From Candidatus Faecousia intestinigallinarum (GTDB lineage: Bacteria > Bacillota > Clostridia > Oscillospirales > Oscillospiraceae): a stretch of 64,000 bases of DNA. The number at the start of each line of letters is the position of its first letter. Positions within the stretch are counted from its first letter, which is position 1. The stretch covers positions 1 to 64,000 of the forward strand of contig DVKX01000019.1 of the NCBI GenBank assembly GCA_018715805.1. Direction: 5' to 3'. A program made the position numbers and the translations under genes. Positions 1 through 7,958 of the stretch are shown one piece after another. The notes beneath the pieces are model-generated. The model did no database searches. It saw nothing but the letters and a program-made list of their open reading frames with translations, and was not told the DNA's origin.

Positions 1-264
1 GAGCTTTAGATTTAGAGAATGTCCATAATTGGCTCTAATAAATTTTTCCCCATCCTTAAAACTGTACTCGCTGACAGTCTCTCGCATGATTTCATGGATA
101 TCAGCCATGGTTAAATTATATCCATCTGACAAAGATCGATTTAATAGCGCTTTTGTATCTACCCATCCTTCCTTAGACATATGTAGCTTTAACTGCTCGG
201 GATGCCTCCGGAGGATATACCTTAAATAATCTTCTTTTTGCTGCATTTCTGGGTTGCTGTACAT
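1..264 (-). CDS. kptA: RNA 2'-phosphotransferase (KptA/Tpt1), 3' part outside window
   Basis: KptA transfers the 2'-phosphate from RNA to NAD+. The 88 visible N-terminal codons match the family: a YLRYILRRHPEQLKL block (residues 14-28) like the family's 'LSxxLRHxPExxGL', then GWVD at 34-37, and RANYGHS at 77-83 corresponding to the family's RANQGHS NAD/RNA-binding motif. The start at 264 has GGATGAGGATG upstream. The gene runs off the left edge, so the C-terminal half is not seen. Bacteria lack the eukaryotic tRNA-splicing pathway, so the physiological role is uncertain. Lower GC than the genes to its right. Confidence 0.85.
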   Translation of the reverse strand, partial: MYSNPEMQQKEDYLRYILRRHPEQLKLHMSKEGWVDTKALLNRSLSDGYNLTMADIHEIMRETVSEYSFKDGEKFIRANYGHSLNLKL

Positions 265-357
265 GATTTTTCATCCTCATCCAAACTGGTACGCGAAGCG
301 GAGCCGGAGGTCAATCCTTAAGGTAACGAGATATAGGGAAAAGAGAAGAAAAGCGGC

Positions 358-736
358 TCACGAAGGAGCGGCAGAGATTAAGCCGCACTGGGAACATATC
401 CACCGCTCCGAGAAAGGAGCATCTAAGATCCACTCAGAATGGAATGTGTTTCCGCCGTGGTTTGCGGCGGCTTCTGGAGCGTCATAGCGCGCAACATGCG
501 CATCCCACTCGGCAGCAGTCTGAAATACTGCTCCACAGTAGCAGGTGACGCCATATTCAAAATGTCCTTCTTCGGAAGTAAAATGATACTGCCAGTCGTG
601 GGTGCATTCCGCAGGCGCTGACTGGGTAGGTGTAGCGGAATTCGGTTCCGTGGACTGGACACTGGGCCGGTGCGCATCCGGCCAGCATAGCGGCCGCCAG
701 CAGCGCCGTCAGCGGCAATGCAAGTCGCTTTTTCAT
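358..736 (-). pseudogene. small lipoprotein gene interrupted by a one-base frameshift
   Basis: The start at 736 (MKKRLALPL) follows a strong AAGGGGG ribosome site and encodes a clear lipoprotein signal peptide with lipobox LAGC. After about residue 25 the frame must slip by one base to stay coding. The shifted frame gives a Thr/Pro/Ser linker, then a Cys-containing domain with CTHDWQYHF, VTCYCGAVFQTAAEWDAHVA and WICSQCG, stopping at 358. The total is 379 nt, one base over 126 codons. CxCG...EWxxH patterns suggest a small metal-binding extracellular domain, but I do not recognise the family. The signal peptide core ALLAAAMLAGC is the same as in the lipoprotein at 5050. Either a recent pseudogene or a sequencing/assembly error near 665. 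Confidence 0.6.
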
Positions 737-786
737 GCTATTCGCCCCCTTCGTATCGTGCATTTTTGCGGTTTTCTATTTTTATT

Positions 787-815
787 ATGATAATATACCG
801 CCCGAGAATTGTCAA
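787..815 (-). promoter_or_regulatory. sigma-A promoter of the frameshifted lipoprotein gene
   Basis: On the minus strand TTGACA (810-815) is followed after 17 nt by TATCAT (787-792). It sits about 50 nt upstream of the lipoprotein start at 736, so the broken gene still has an intact promoter. Confidence 0.7.
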
Positions 816-865
816 GTTATTCCGATGCCCAATAAAGGGAGAATCCTTTCTCACGGTATTTTTAT

Positions 866-1069
866 CCCCTGGCGGGAATACGCCCCGCCGGGGAAAATCC
901 TCAAAGCAATTCGCCGTAGGGAATACGGAAATCATCTGGATTTTTGAACACGGACGGGGCTTTCGGCTGGATTTTCAGGCAAGAGGCGATGAGTTCTGCG
1001 GCGCTGCTGGCCGCAGGCTTTCCATAATTACGGCGTGTGCCGCTGCTCGGCTGCTTTGCAGCAATAAAT
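866..1069 (-). other. short coding-like fragment with a strong hairpin behind it
   Basis: On the minus strand an open frame from about 1069 to a stop at 901 reads like protein: it contains YGKPAASSAAELIASCLKIQ and ends KNPDDFRIPYGELL. It has no convincing start codon or ribosome site. Immediately downstream a GC-rich hairpin (866-876 with 884-893, one-base bulge) resembles a terminator. It could be the tail of a decayed gene or part of a dispersed repeat. No family recognised. The rest of 737-1105 shows nothing else I can support. Confidence 0.3.
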
Positions 1070-1105
1070 TAGTTTTCCCTATATATTTAATAGGATAATA
1101 TTACT

Positions 1106-1134
1106 TTACCGTATCAAGCGACAGATGCTATAAT
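1106..1134 (+). promoter_or_regulatory. sigma-A promoter of the sulfur operon
   Basis: TTACCG (1106-1111), 17-nt spacer, perfect TATAAT (1129-1134). The roughly 90-nt leader that follows carries a small hairpin (GCCCGT near 1157 pairing with ACGGGC near 1179), then AGAAAGGAG before the GTG start at 1230. Confidence 0.75.
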
Positions 1135-1229
1135 ATAAACGAATTATGAACACGCGCCCGTACTCTTTTAGATTTGGACGGGCATCCATTTAGGCAAAAA
1201 GGCTAGATATTAGAAAGGAGCGCTTTCCA

Positions 1230-2855
1230 GTGAAAATTCTCATTATCGGCGGCGTGGCGGCCGGTACCAAGGCTGCCGCCAAAATCATGCGCGAGGATCG
1301 CAACGCGGAGGTACTGATCCTGACCAAAGGCAAGGATATCTCTTACGCAGGCTGCGGTCTTCCTTACTATGTAAGCGGGGTCATTGCGAACCGGGAGCAG
1401 CTGATCGTCAATACTCCGGAGTCTTTCTCCAAGCTCACCGGCGCCAAGGTGCAGGTGGAGACGGAGGTCACCGGGGTGGACACTAAGGCCAAGACAGTCA
1501 CTGCCGTCTGTCATGGTGAAACTGCTACATATGACTACGACAAGCTGATCATCGCCTCCGGCGCGTCTCCTTTCCGCCCGCCCATTGAGGGCTTGGATCT
1601 TCAGAATGTTTTCTTCATGCGCACTCCCGATGACGCCATCGCCCTGCGGGAGGCGGTGGAAGCCGGTGGTATCCGGCGCGCCGTGGTAGCGGGCGCGGGC
1701 TTCATTGGCCTGGAGGTGGCCGAGAACCTGGCGGCCATGGGCGTCCGGGTGAATGTGCTGGATTTCGCGCCCCATGTACTGCCCAACTTCCTGGATCCGG
1801 AGCTCTCTGCCTATGTGGAGAATAAGATGGCCGACGCGGGCATCAACCCCATGACCGGCGTGGCCATTGAGGCCATCCTGGGCAATGGCAAGGTGGAGAA
1901 AGTGCAGACCAGCGGCCGCGCCGTTAAGGCCGACGCCGTGGTTATGGCCATCGGCATCCGTCCCAATACCGCGTTCCTGGCGGACAGCGGTATTGAGATG
2001 TTTAAGGGAACCATCCTCACCGATAAGGAACTGCGCACCAATGTGCCGGATGTCTACGCGGTGGGCGACTGCGCCATGGTGGCTAACCGGGAAACCGGAA
2101 AGCCTGCATGGTCCCCTATGGGCTCCACTGCCAATATTGCCGGCCGTGTGCTGGCGCAGAACCTCTACGGCGCGGGACTTGCCTATGAGGGCGTGTTGGG
2201 CACCGGTGTGGCTAAGCTGCCCGGCGGCATCAACACCGGCCGTACCGGCCTGACCGAAACTGCCGCCAAGGCCGAGGGTCACGACGTTATCACCGCCCTG
2301 TGCGTGGTGGACGATAAAGCCCACTACTATCCCGGCGCGGATAGCCTGATTATCAAAATGGTGGCCGACAAGACTACCCGGAAGTTCTTGGGCGTTCAGG
2401 TGCTGGGCGCCGGTGCGGTGGATAAGGTCACCGACATCGCTGTGACTGCTATTTCTCTGGGCGCCACTGTAGATCAGCTGGCCAACCTGGATTTTGCCTA
2501 CGCGCCTCCGTTCTCTACCGCCATCCATCCCTTTGCCCATGCCCTCAACGTACTGATGAATAAGATGAGCGGCAAGCTGGACAGCTTTACCCCCGCAGAA
2601 TATGCCGCCGGCGCAGCCGAGGGCTACCGCGTGGTGGACGCCTCCATTCAGCCCACCATCCATACTGCGCCCTACTTGGATCTGACCAAGATCGAAGGGC
2701 CTGTGGAGGGCTTTGGCAAGGATGAGAAGCTGCTGCTGGTGTGCGCAAAGGGCAAGCGGGCATACCTGACCCAGAACCGGTTGAAGGCTTATGGCTATAC
2801 CAATACCAAGGTACTGGAGGGCGGCCTTACATTTAATACTTTGGAAGAAGCGTAA
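1230..2855 (+). CDS. CoA-disulfide / persulfide reductase with C-terminal rhodanese domain
   Basis: A 541-residue FAD- and NAD(P)H-dependent pyridine-nucleotide-disulfide oxidoreductase. The N-terminal FAD fold is IIGGVAAGTKAAA. The single active-site Cys of the CoA-disulfide reductase/Npsr family is C42 in SYAGCGLPYYVSG. The NAD(P) fold is VVAGAGFIGLEVAE and the second FAD motif is VYAVGDCA. The last ~95 residues form a rhodanese-like domain with Cys at about 505 in VCAKGKRAY. Fusions of this kind reduce CoA disulfide, CoA persulfide or polysulfide in the cytoplasm. It starts with GTG after AGAAAGGAG. The next gene lies 27 nt downstream and encodes a sulfite reductase, which points to sulfane-sulfur or sulfite metabolism. 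Plain NADH oxidase activity cannot be excluded from sequence alone. Confidence 0.88.
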   Translation: MKILIIGGVAAGTKAAAKIMREDRNAEVLILTKGKDISYAGCGLPYYVSGVIANREQLIVNTPESFSKLTGAKVQVETEVTGVDTKAKTVTAVCHGETATYDYDKLIIASGASPFRPPIEGLDLQNVFFMRTPDDAIALREAVEAGGIRRAVVAGAGFIGLEVAENLAAMGVRVNVLDFAPHVLPNFLDPELSAYVENKMADAGINPMTGVAIEAILGNGKVEKVQTSGRAVKADAVVMAIGIRPNTAFLADSGIEMFKGTILTDKELRTNVPDVYAVGDCAMVANRETGKPAWSPMGSTANIAGRVLAQNLYGAGLAYEGVLGTGVAKLPGGINTGRTGLTETAAKAEGHDVITALCVVDDKAHYYPGADSLIIKMVADKTTRKFLGVQVLGAGAVDKVTDIAVTAISLGATVDQLANLDFAYAPPFSTAIHPFAHALNVLMNKMSGKLDSFTPAEYAAGAAEGYRVVDASIQPTIHTAPYLDLTKIEGPVEGFGKDEKLLLVCAKGKRAYLTQNRLKAYGYTNTKVLEGGLTFNTLEEA

Positions 2856-2882
2856 ACCACAAAAGAAAAGGAGATAAAAATC

Positions 2883-3836
2883 ATGGCAACATTAACCATC
2901 AGCGCGGAAGAGGAGAAGAGAGTCAAAAAAATGGGTTTCCTGAGCAACAAGGGAACCGACGATTTCTCCGCCCGGATCATTACCATCAACGGTAAGATGA
3001 ACGCCGACCAGCTGCGGGTCGTCTGCGACGCCGCCAAGAAGTTCGGCACCGGCGAAGTCACCTTCACTACCCGCCAGACCATCGAGGTTGTGGGCGTCCC
3101 CTTCGACCAGATCGATGCGTTCCAGGCCTATATCGGCGAGGCGGGACTGGTCACCGGCGGCACCGGCTCCAAGGTACGCCCTGTGGTGGCCTGCAAGGGC
3201 ACCACCTGCCAATACGGCCTGCTGGACGCCTACGCACTGTCCGAGGAGATTCACCATCGCTTCTATGAGGGCTATCGGGAGGTTCTTCTGCCCCACAAGT
3301 TTAAGATCGCTGTGGGCGGCTGCCCTAACAACTGTGTGAAGCCCGACCTGAACGACCTGGGCATCATTGGCCAGCGGATTCCCGCCTACGATCCCGATGA
3401 CTGCAACGGCTGCAAGAAGTGCGCCGTGGAGAAGGTCTGCCCCATTGGCGCTGCCAAAATGGTGGACGGCGTGATGGAGATTGACCCGGAAGTCTGCAAT
3501 AACTGCGGCCGCTGCGTGGGCGCCTGCCCCTTTGACTGCATTGAGGACGGCAAGTACGGCTTCAAGATCTACATTGGCGGACGCTGGGGCAAGAGCGTCG
3601 CACACGGCCGCGCGCTGTCCAAGGTATTCACCGATAAGGAAGAGGCGCTGTCCGTCATCGAAAAGGCGCTGCTGCTGTTCCGGGAGCAGGGACATACCGG
3701 CGAGCGCTTCGCCACCACCATCGAGCGCCTGGGCTTCGAAAATGTGGAGCGGCAGCTGCTCTCCGACGACATCCTGGCGCGCAAGCAGGAGATTCTGGAC
3801 GCCAAGCTGCACTTGGTGGGCGGCGCGACCTGCTAA
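2883..3836 (+). CDS. siroheme-[4Fe-4S] sulfite (nitrite) reductase, AsrC-like
   Basis: A 317-residue single-subunit-sized sulfite/nitrite reductase. It has an N-terminal ferredoxin-like half with TFTTRQTIEVVGV, then the siroheme-cluster cysteines C104-x4-C109 (ACKGTTC) and C147-x3-C151 (GGCPNNC). A two-cluster ferredoxin domain is inserted: C174, C177, C180, C186 and C205, C208, C211, C215. This architecture is that of the catalytic C subunit of anaerobic sulfite reductase, which reduces sulfite to sulfide in the cytoplasm. No AsrA or AsrB electron-transfer subunits lie nearby, so the donor is unknown. AAAGGAG precedes the ATG. It is the middle gene of a three-gene sulfur operon. Confidence 0.88.
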   Translation: MATLTISAEEEKRVKKMGFLSNKGTDDFSARIITINGKMNADQLRVVCDAAKKFGTGEVTFTTRQTIEVVGVPFDQIDAFQAYIGEAGLVTGGTGSKVRPVVACKGTTCQYGLLDAYALSEEIHHRFYEGYREVLLPHKFKIAVGGCPNNCVKPDLNDLGIIGQRIPAYDPDDCNGCKKCAVEKVCPIGAAKMVDGVMEIDPEVCNNCGRCVGACPFDCIEDGKYGFKIYIGGRWGKSVAHGRALSKVFTDKEEALSVIEKALLLFREQGHTGERFATTIERLGFENVERQLLSDDILARKQEILDAKLHLVGGATC

Positions 3837-3879
3837 GATGGCGCTCGGTTAGAAAGAAATAGAAAGAGGGAACAAACCC

Positions 3880-4959
3880 ATGAAAAAACTGTCCGTAAAC
3901 CCCAAAAAGCTGGGGGCAATCCTCCTGTGTCTGCTCATCGGCTGGGTGGCAACTCTGTCCACAGATTGGCAGACTACCTGGTTCAGCCGTACCGTGATGG
4001 GCGGCCCCATGGTGGCGCTGCTGTTTTCCATGATCGCCTGCAATCTGATCCCCTCCCTGAACAAGGACTTTAAGGCGGGCACCACTTTTGCCAGCAAGAA
4101 GTTCCTGAACTGGGGCATCGTTCTCACCGGCGCGACTTTGAGCTTCAAGGACATTCTGGGCACCGGCGTGAAGGCGCTGCCTTTGATCATCATCAACATT
4201 TGCCTGGCCTTTGCCGTGGCGCTGCTGGTGGGCAAGAAGCTGGGCGTTACCCGCAATACTTCCATCCTGGTGGGCGGCGGCACCTGCATCTGCGGCGGCA
4301 CGGCCATCGCCACTCTGGCGCGGATCATCAAGGCGATGGAGGAGGAGATCGCCTTTGCCATGGCTGCCATCTTCCTGTTCGACACCCTGGCCGCCTTTAC
4401 TTACCCCTATCTAAGCTCCTTGATGCACCTGACGGACAATCAGTTTGCTTTCCTGGCCGGTACCGCCATCAACGACACCTCCTCTGTGGCAGGGGCACAG
4501 GCCACCTATGCAGCCATGGGCAATCTGGGCGACTGGAACGGCGCGCTGAACGTGAAGCTGGTGCGTACCACCATGCTGATCTTTGTGGCGCTGGCCTGGA
4601 CGTTCATTATGGCCAGAGCTGCCCGCAGCAACGAGAACGCCAAGAACGAGTCCATGTGGAGCGTGGTGAAGAAGAGTTTCCCCATGTTCATCCTGTGGTT
4701 TGTGGTCATGGCCGGACTGAATACCTTTGGTGTGTTCCAGTTCAATGTTCCCGTTTTCAACGCCAGCGCCAGCAGCCTGCTGGGTAAGCTGTCCAAGTTC
4801 CTGTTTGCCTCCGCGCTGGCCGGTGTGGGCTTTAAGATCAAGTTCAAGGACGTGTTCTCCAAAGGTGTGAAGCCCATCGCCCTGGGCGGCATCACCTGGG
4901 CTTGCGTGGCGGCGTGCTCCCTGATCTTCATTCATCTGTTCGCCGGCTATATCGGCTAA
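3880..4959 (+). CDS. YeiH-family putative sulfate/sulfite exporter
   Basis: A 359-residue polytopic membrane protein of the UPF0324/YeiH family, with about ten hydrophobic segments. Family signatures are GGGTCICGGTAIATLARI (usual form GxSICGxSAIxA) and GTAINDTSSVAGAQATY. YeiH proteins are annotated as putative sulfate exporters, and enterobacterial yeiH is controlled by the sulfite-responsive LysR protein YeiE. Here it directly follows a sulfite reductase gene, so export or tolerance of a sulfur oxyanion is the sensible inference. The ribosome site is AGAGGG. A terminator follows at 4984. Confidence 0.85.
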   Translation: MKKLSVNPKKLGAILLCLLIGWVATLSTDWQTTWFSRTVMGGPMVALLFSMIACNLIPSLNKDFKAGTTFASKKFLNWGIVLTGATLSFKDILGTGVKALPLIIINICLAFAVALLVGKKLGVTRNTSILVGGGTCICGGTAIATLARIIKAMEEEIAFAMAAIFLFDTLAAFTYPYLSSLMHLTDNQFAFLAGTAINDTSSVAGAQATYAAMGNLGDWNGALNVKLVRTTMLIFVALAWTFIMARAARSNENAKNESMWSVVKKSFPMFILWFVVMAGLNTFGVFQFNVPVFNASASSLLGKLSKFLFASALAGVGFKIKFKDVFSKGVKPIALGGITWACVAACSLIFIHLFAGYIG

Positions 4960-4983
4960 TTCACGGCAACGGAATTCGATCGG

Positions 4984-5018
4984 CAGGCTCCGGCAGTTTG
5001 AATGTCGGAGCCTGTTTT
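4984..5018 (+). terminator. intrinsic terminator after the sulfur operon
   Basis: A 9-bp perfect stem CAGGCTCCG (4984-4992) pairs with CGGAGCCTG (5006-5014), followed by TTTT. It separates the sulfur operon from the metal-uptake ABC genes. Confidence 0.8.
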
Positions 5019-5049
5019 CCTGACAATTCGCGATAAGGAGAATCGTTTC

Positions 5050-6084
5050 ATGTTTTTTTCTGCACATAAATCCCTATCCAGGACTGTAATCCTGACGGTC
5101 ACTGCGCTGCTTGCCGCCGCAATGCTGGCTGGATGCGGCGCCCAAACCCCGGTTCAGACCGATGCTGCCACAGAGCCAGTTCCCACTGAAACCACCACCG
5201 CGCCGACCCAGACTGACGCGGCATTCTATACCTTTACCGACGATACCGGTCGGGAAATCGTCCTGGAAGCTGCGCCCGAGAGAGTGGCCGTTCTCTTCTC
5301 CTCCTTTGCCGATATTTGGAATACCGCGGGGGGCGAGATTGCCGTCACTGTAGGCGAAAGCGTGGAGCGCGGCTTCGCCGATGAGGACGCAGCGCTGGTG
5401 GACGCAGGAGCTGGAAAATCCATTGACAGGGAACTGCTGGTTTCCTTTGAGCCGGACTTTGTGATCTGCAGCGCGGACATTGCGGCGCAGGCGGAAGCCG
5501 CCGACTTTTTGAACGATGCGGGTATCCCCTGCGCCCAGTTCCATGTGGAATCCTTTGAGGAGTACCTGTCCATGCTGAAAATCTGCACTGATATCACCGG
5601 CAATCAGGAGGCCTACGACACTTACGGACTTCAGGTGCAGGAGCGGGTGGAGCAGATCCGTGCCGCCATCCAGGAGAAAAATGCCGACAGTCAACCCAAT
5701 ATTCTTTTCATTCGCGCTGGCTCTCAGTACAGCTCTACCAAAGCCAAAACTGCGGAGGATAACTTTGTATGCAGTATGCTCAAGGAAATGGGTACTTACA
5801 ACATTGCTGAAAACGCGCCTATTCTGCTGGACGGCCTGAGCTTCGAGGAGGTTCTGCTGTCCAATCCCGACTTTATCTTCATCTCCACCATGGGAGACGA
5901 GGAGGCGGCCAAAGCCTATATGGACAGCGTTTTGACGCAGGAGGAGTGGCAGCAGCTGGACGCCGTAAAGTCCGGGCGCTACGCCTATCTGCCCAAAGAA
6001 TTGTTCCAGTTCAAGCCCAATGCCCGGTGGGATGAAGCGTACGCCTATCTGGCAGACCTTCTGGAGGAGGGGAACCTTTCATGA
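5050..6084 (+). CDS. iron/cobalamin-type ABC transporter substrate-binding lipoprotein
   Basis: A 344-residue extracytoplasmic binding protein of the FecB/BtuF (PF01497) type. I chose the start at 5050 because AAGGAG lies 8 nt upstream; it yields a lipoprotein signal with lipobox LAGC, lipidated Cys at about 29. A Thr/Pro-rich linker follows, then a two-lobed domain with FTDDTGREIVLEAAPERVAV near its start. The ligand could be a ferri-siderophore, heme or corrinoid; the sequence does not decide this. It is the first gene of a three-gene importer, overlapping the permease by 4 nt. The signal-peptide core is shared with the broken lipoprotein at 358-736. Confidence 0.88.
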   Translation: MFFSAHKSLSRTVILTVTALLAAAMLAGCGAQTPVQTDAATEPVPTETTTAPTQTDAAFYTFTDDTGREIVLEAAPERVAVLFSSFADIWNTAGGEIAVTVGESVERGFADEDAALVDAGAGKSIDRELLVSFEPDFVICSADIAAQAEAADFLNDAGIPCAQFHVESFEEYLSMLKICTDITGNQEAYDTYGLQVQERVEQIRAAIQEKNADSQPNILFIRAGSQYSSTKAKTAEDNFVCSMLKEMGTYNIAENAPILLDGLSFEEVLLSNPDFIFISTMGDEEAAKAYMDSVLTQEEWQQLDAVKSGRYAYLPKELFQFKPNARWDEAYAYLADLLEEGNLS

Positions 6085-7067
6085 GCCGCCGCGCCTCCGG
6101 AAAGCTCTGGATTTTGGCGCTGCTGCTCCTGATTTCAGGGTATCTCTCCCTGCGCTTTGGCAGCTCGCATATGCGCACCGCCGATTTCTGGCAGGGGCTG
6201 CTGCGCGCGCCGGGCATGGAGACGTATTCTCTGATTCTGTATACCATCCGGCTTCCCCGGCTCCTGGCGGCGCTTCTGGCCGGCGCGGGACTGTCCATTT
6301 CCGGCGTGCTGCTCCAGTCCGTTACCGGCAACGAACTGGCAAGCCCGAACATCATCGGCGTGAACGCCGGCGCAGGCTTCTGCGTGATTCTGTTTCTCTG
6401 CTTTTTCCCCCAGGCGATTTATGCGCTGCCCTTTGCGGCATTTTTTGGAGCCTTTCTCACCACGCTGCTCATTATGTCCGTAGCCAACCGTATCGGCTCC
6501 GGAAAATCCACCATTATTCTGGCGGGCATTGCTTTTACCGCTGTACTGAACGCGGGCATTTCCTTCGTGTCCCTGCTGGATACGGATGTGCTCACCAGTT
6601 ATAACTACTTTTCCATTGGCGGCGTGGCGGGAGTGCGGAAAGAGAGTCTGCTGATTCCTGGCGTCATCATCGCCATGGCTTTTGCCGCCGCCATGGCCAT
6701 CTCCCGGAAGATCGACCTGCTGTGTCTGGGGGACAGTATGGCCATGTCCCTGGGCGTGCCGGTAAAAGCGGTGCGGATGGCTTGTCTGGTGTGCGCCAGC
6801 GCTTCTGCTGCTGCCGCTGTGAGCTTCGCAGGGCTGCTGGGCTTTGTGGGTCTGGTGGTGCCCCATATCGCCCGGAAGCTGGTGGGGATGGAGACAAAAT
6901 CCCTGCTCGCCGCCTCAGTACTCACCGGCGGTATTGTAGTGGTGCTGGCAGATCTGGCGGGGCGAGTGCTGTTCGCGCCTTCCGAGCTGCCGGTGGGGAT
7001 TATGATGTCCGTCATCGGAGCGCCGTTCTTCTTCGCGCTGCTGCTGCGCCGGAAAGGAGGCCGCTGA
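6081..7067 (+). CDS. FecCD-family ABC transporter permease
   Basis: A 328-residue inner-membrane permease of the BtuC/FecCD family, with about ten hydrophobic helices. Typical blocks are LYTIRLPRLLAALLAGAGLS, LLQSVTGNELASPNIIGVNAG and GLLGFVGLVVPHIARKLVG (the coupling-helix region contacting the ATPase). It translocates a siderophore, heme or corrinoid delivered by the upstream lipoprotein. The ATG overlaps the binding-protein stop (ATGA), so the two are translationally coupled. Confidence 0.92.
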   Translation: MSRRASGKLWILALLLLISGYLSLRFGSSHMRTADFWQGLLRAPGMETYSLILYTIRLPRLLAALLAGAGLSISGVLLQSVTGNELASPNIIGVNAGAGFCVILFLCFFPQAIYALPFAAFFGAFLTTLLIMSVANRIGSGKSTIILAGIAFTAVLNAGISFVSLLDTDVLTSYNYFSIGGVAGVRKESLLIPGVIIAMAFAAAMAISRKIDLLCLGDSMAMSLGVPVKAVRMACLVCASASAAAAVSFAGLLGFVGLVVPHIARKLVGMETKSLLAASVLTGGIVVVLADLAGRVLFAPSELPVGIMMSVIGAPFFFALLLRRKGGR

Positions 7068-7834
7068 TGCTGAAGATCGACAGTTTGACCGCCTCCTATC
7101 GAAATACGGAGGTGCTGAAAAATGTCAGCTTTTCCCTGACGCCCCACACGTTTACCGCAGTACTGGGCAAAAACGGCTGCGGAAAATCCACGCTGGTTTC
7201 CTGCATCAATCAGCAGCTGCGCTACACGGGCAAAATTTCCTTCGGCGATCACAATTTGGCGTTGATGCCGCTGCGGGAGCGCGCAAGAGCGGTGGCCATT
7301 CTGCCCCAGGTCATGGAAATTCCTCACGTGCCGGTGGAGGATTTGGTGATGTTCGGTAGGAATCCCTACCTGGATTTCGGCAGACGTCCTTCCAGTGAGG
7401 ATCGCGCCGCCGTGGAGAGCGCCATTGCGCAGATTGGTATTGAAGCGCTGCGGGAGAAGATGGTGGATCACCTGTCCGGCGGCGAGCGCCAGCGGGCATA
7501 CCTGGCCATGGTGCTGGCGCAGCAGACCCGGCTCATTGTGCTGGACGAGCCGACTACCTATATGGATATGGAAAACGAGGCTGCGTTCCTGCAAACCCTG
7601 ACCCAGCTGAAAAAAAGGAGCCGGAAAACCCTGCTGGTCATCATGCACAACCTGGCGCAGGCGGTTCGCTATGCCGACCATATTGTGGTGCTGGACGGCG
7701 GCAGAGTGGTATTTGACGGCGCCACTGCGGCGTGCCTGGAATCCGGCATCCTGGAACGGGTGTTTCACGTCCAAAAACATATTTTTTCAGAGGGCGGCCA
7801 GCAGTTTGTGGTGTTTACCGCTCAGAATGAATAG
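7067..7834 (+). CDS. iron/cobalamin-type ABC transporter ATP-binding protein
   Basis: A 255-residue ABC ATPase of the FecE/BtuD type. It has Walker A GKNGCGKST, Q-loop region AILPQVMEIPHVPVEDLVMF, signature LSGGERQRAYLA, Walker B LIVLDEPTTYMD, and a switch His in VIMHNLAQAV. It powers the FecCD permease encoded just upstream. The start at 7067 overlaps the permease stop by one base and follows GGAAAGGAGG. A terminator follows the stop. Confidence 0.92.
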   Translation: MLKIDSLTASYRNTEVLKNVSFSLTPHTFTAVLGKNGCGKSTLVSCINQQLRYTGKISFGDHNLALMPLRERARAVAILPQVMEIPHVPVEDLVMFGRNPYLDFGRRPSSEDRAAVESAIAQIGIEALREKMVDHLSGGERQRAYLAMVLAQQTRLIVLDEPTTYMDMENEAAFLQTLTQLKKRSRKTLLVIMHNLAQAVRYADHIVVLDGGRVVFDGATAACLESGILERVFHVQKHIFSEGGQQFVVFTAQNE

Positions 7835-7837
7835 CGT

Positions 7838-7870
7838 AAAACTCCCGCAAAATGTGGGAGTTTTCTCCTT
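7838..7870 (+). terminator. intrinsic terminator after the metal ABC operon
   Basis: AAAACTCCC (7838-7846) pairs with GGGAGTTTT (7856-7864), followed by a pyrimidine/T-rich tail. Confidence 0.8.
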
Positions 7871-7876
7871 TTTCTC

Positions 7877-7904
7877 TTGATTTTTGCAAATCATTCAGTA
7901 TAAT
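7877..7904 (+). promoter_or_regulatory. sigma-A promoter of the LysR gene
   Basis: TTGATT (7877-7882), 16-nt spacer, TATAAT (7899-7904), about 55 nt upstream of the LysR start. Confidence 0.7.
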
Positions 7905-7958
7905 AATATCGATAGTTTACGAGGCGTTTTCCAGCGCCGCGGAAGGGAGTCGCTGTAT

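Noticed and set aside
254-487. 77-codon plus-strand frame between kptA and the broken lipoprotein gene
   Set aside because: Overlaps antisense to both better-supported genes, no SD, Arg/Lys-rich shadow-like composition.
1203-2663. 486-codon open frame antisense to the CoA-disulfide reductase gene
   Set aside because: It is a mirror of a GC-rich gene with clear motifs on the other strand; His/Gly-rich translation without domains, no ribosome site.
5019-5049. Cobalamin or other riboswitch before the metal ABC operon
   Set aside because: Only about 30 nt separate the preceding terminator from the start codon, too short for a riboswitch.
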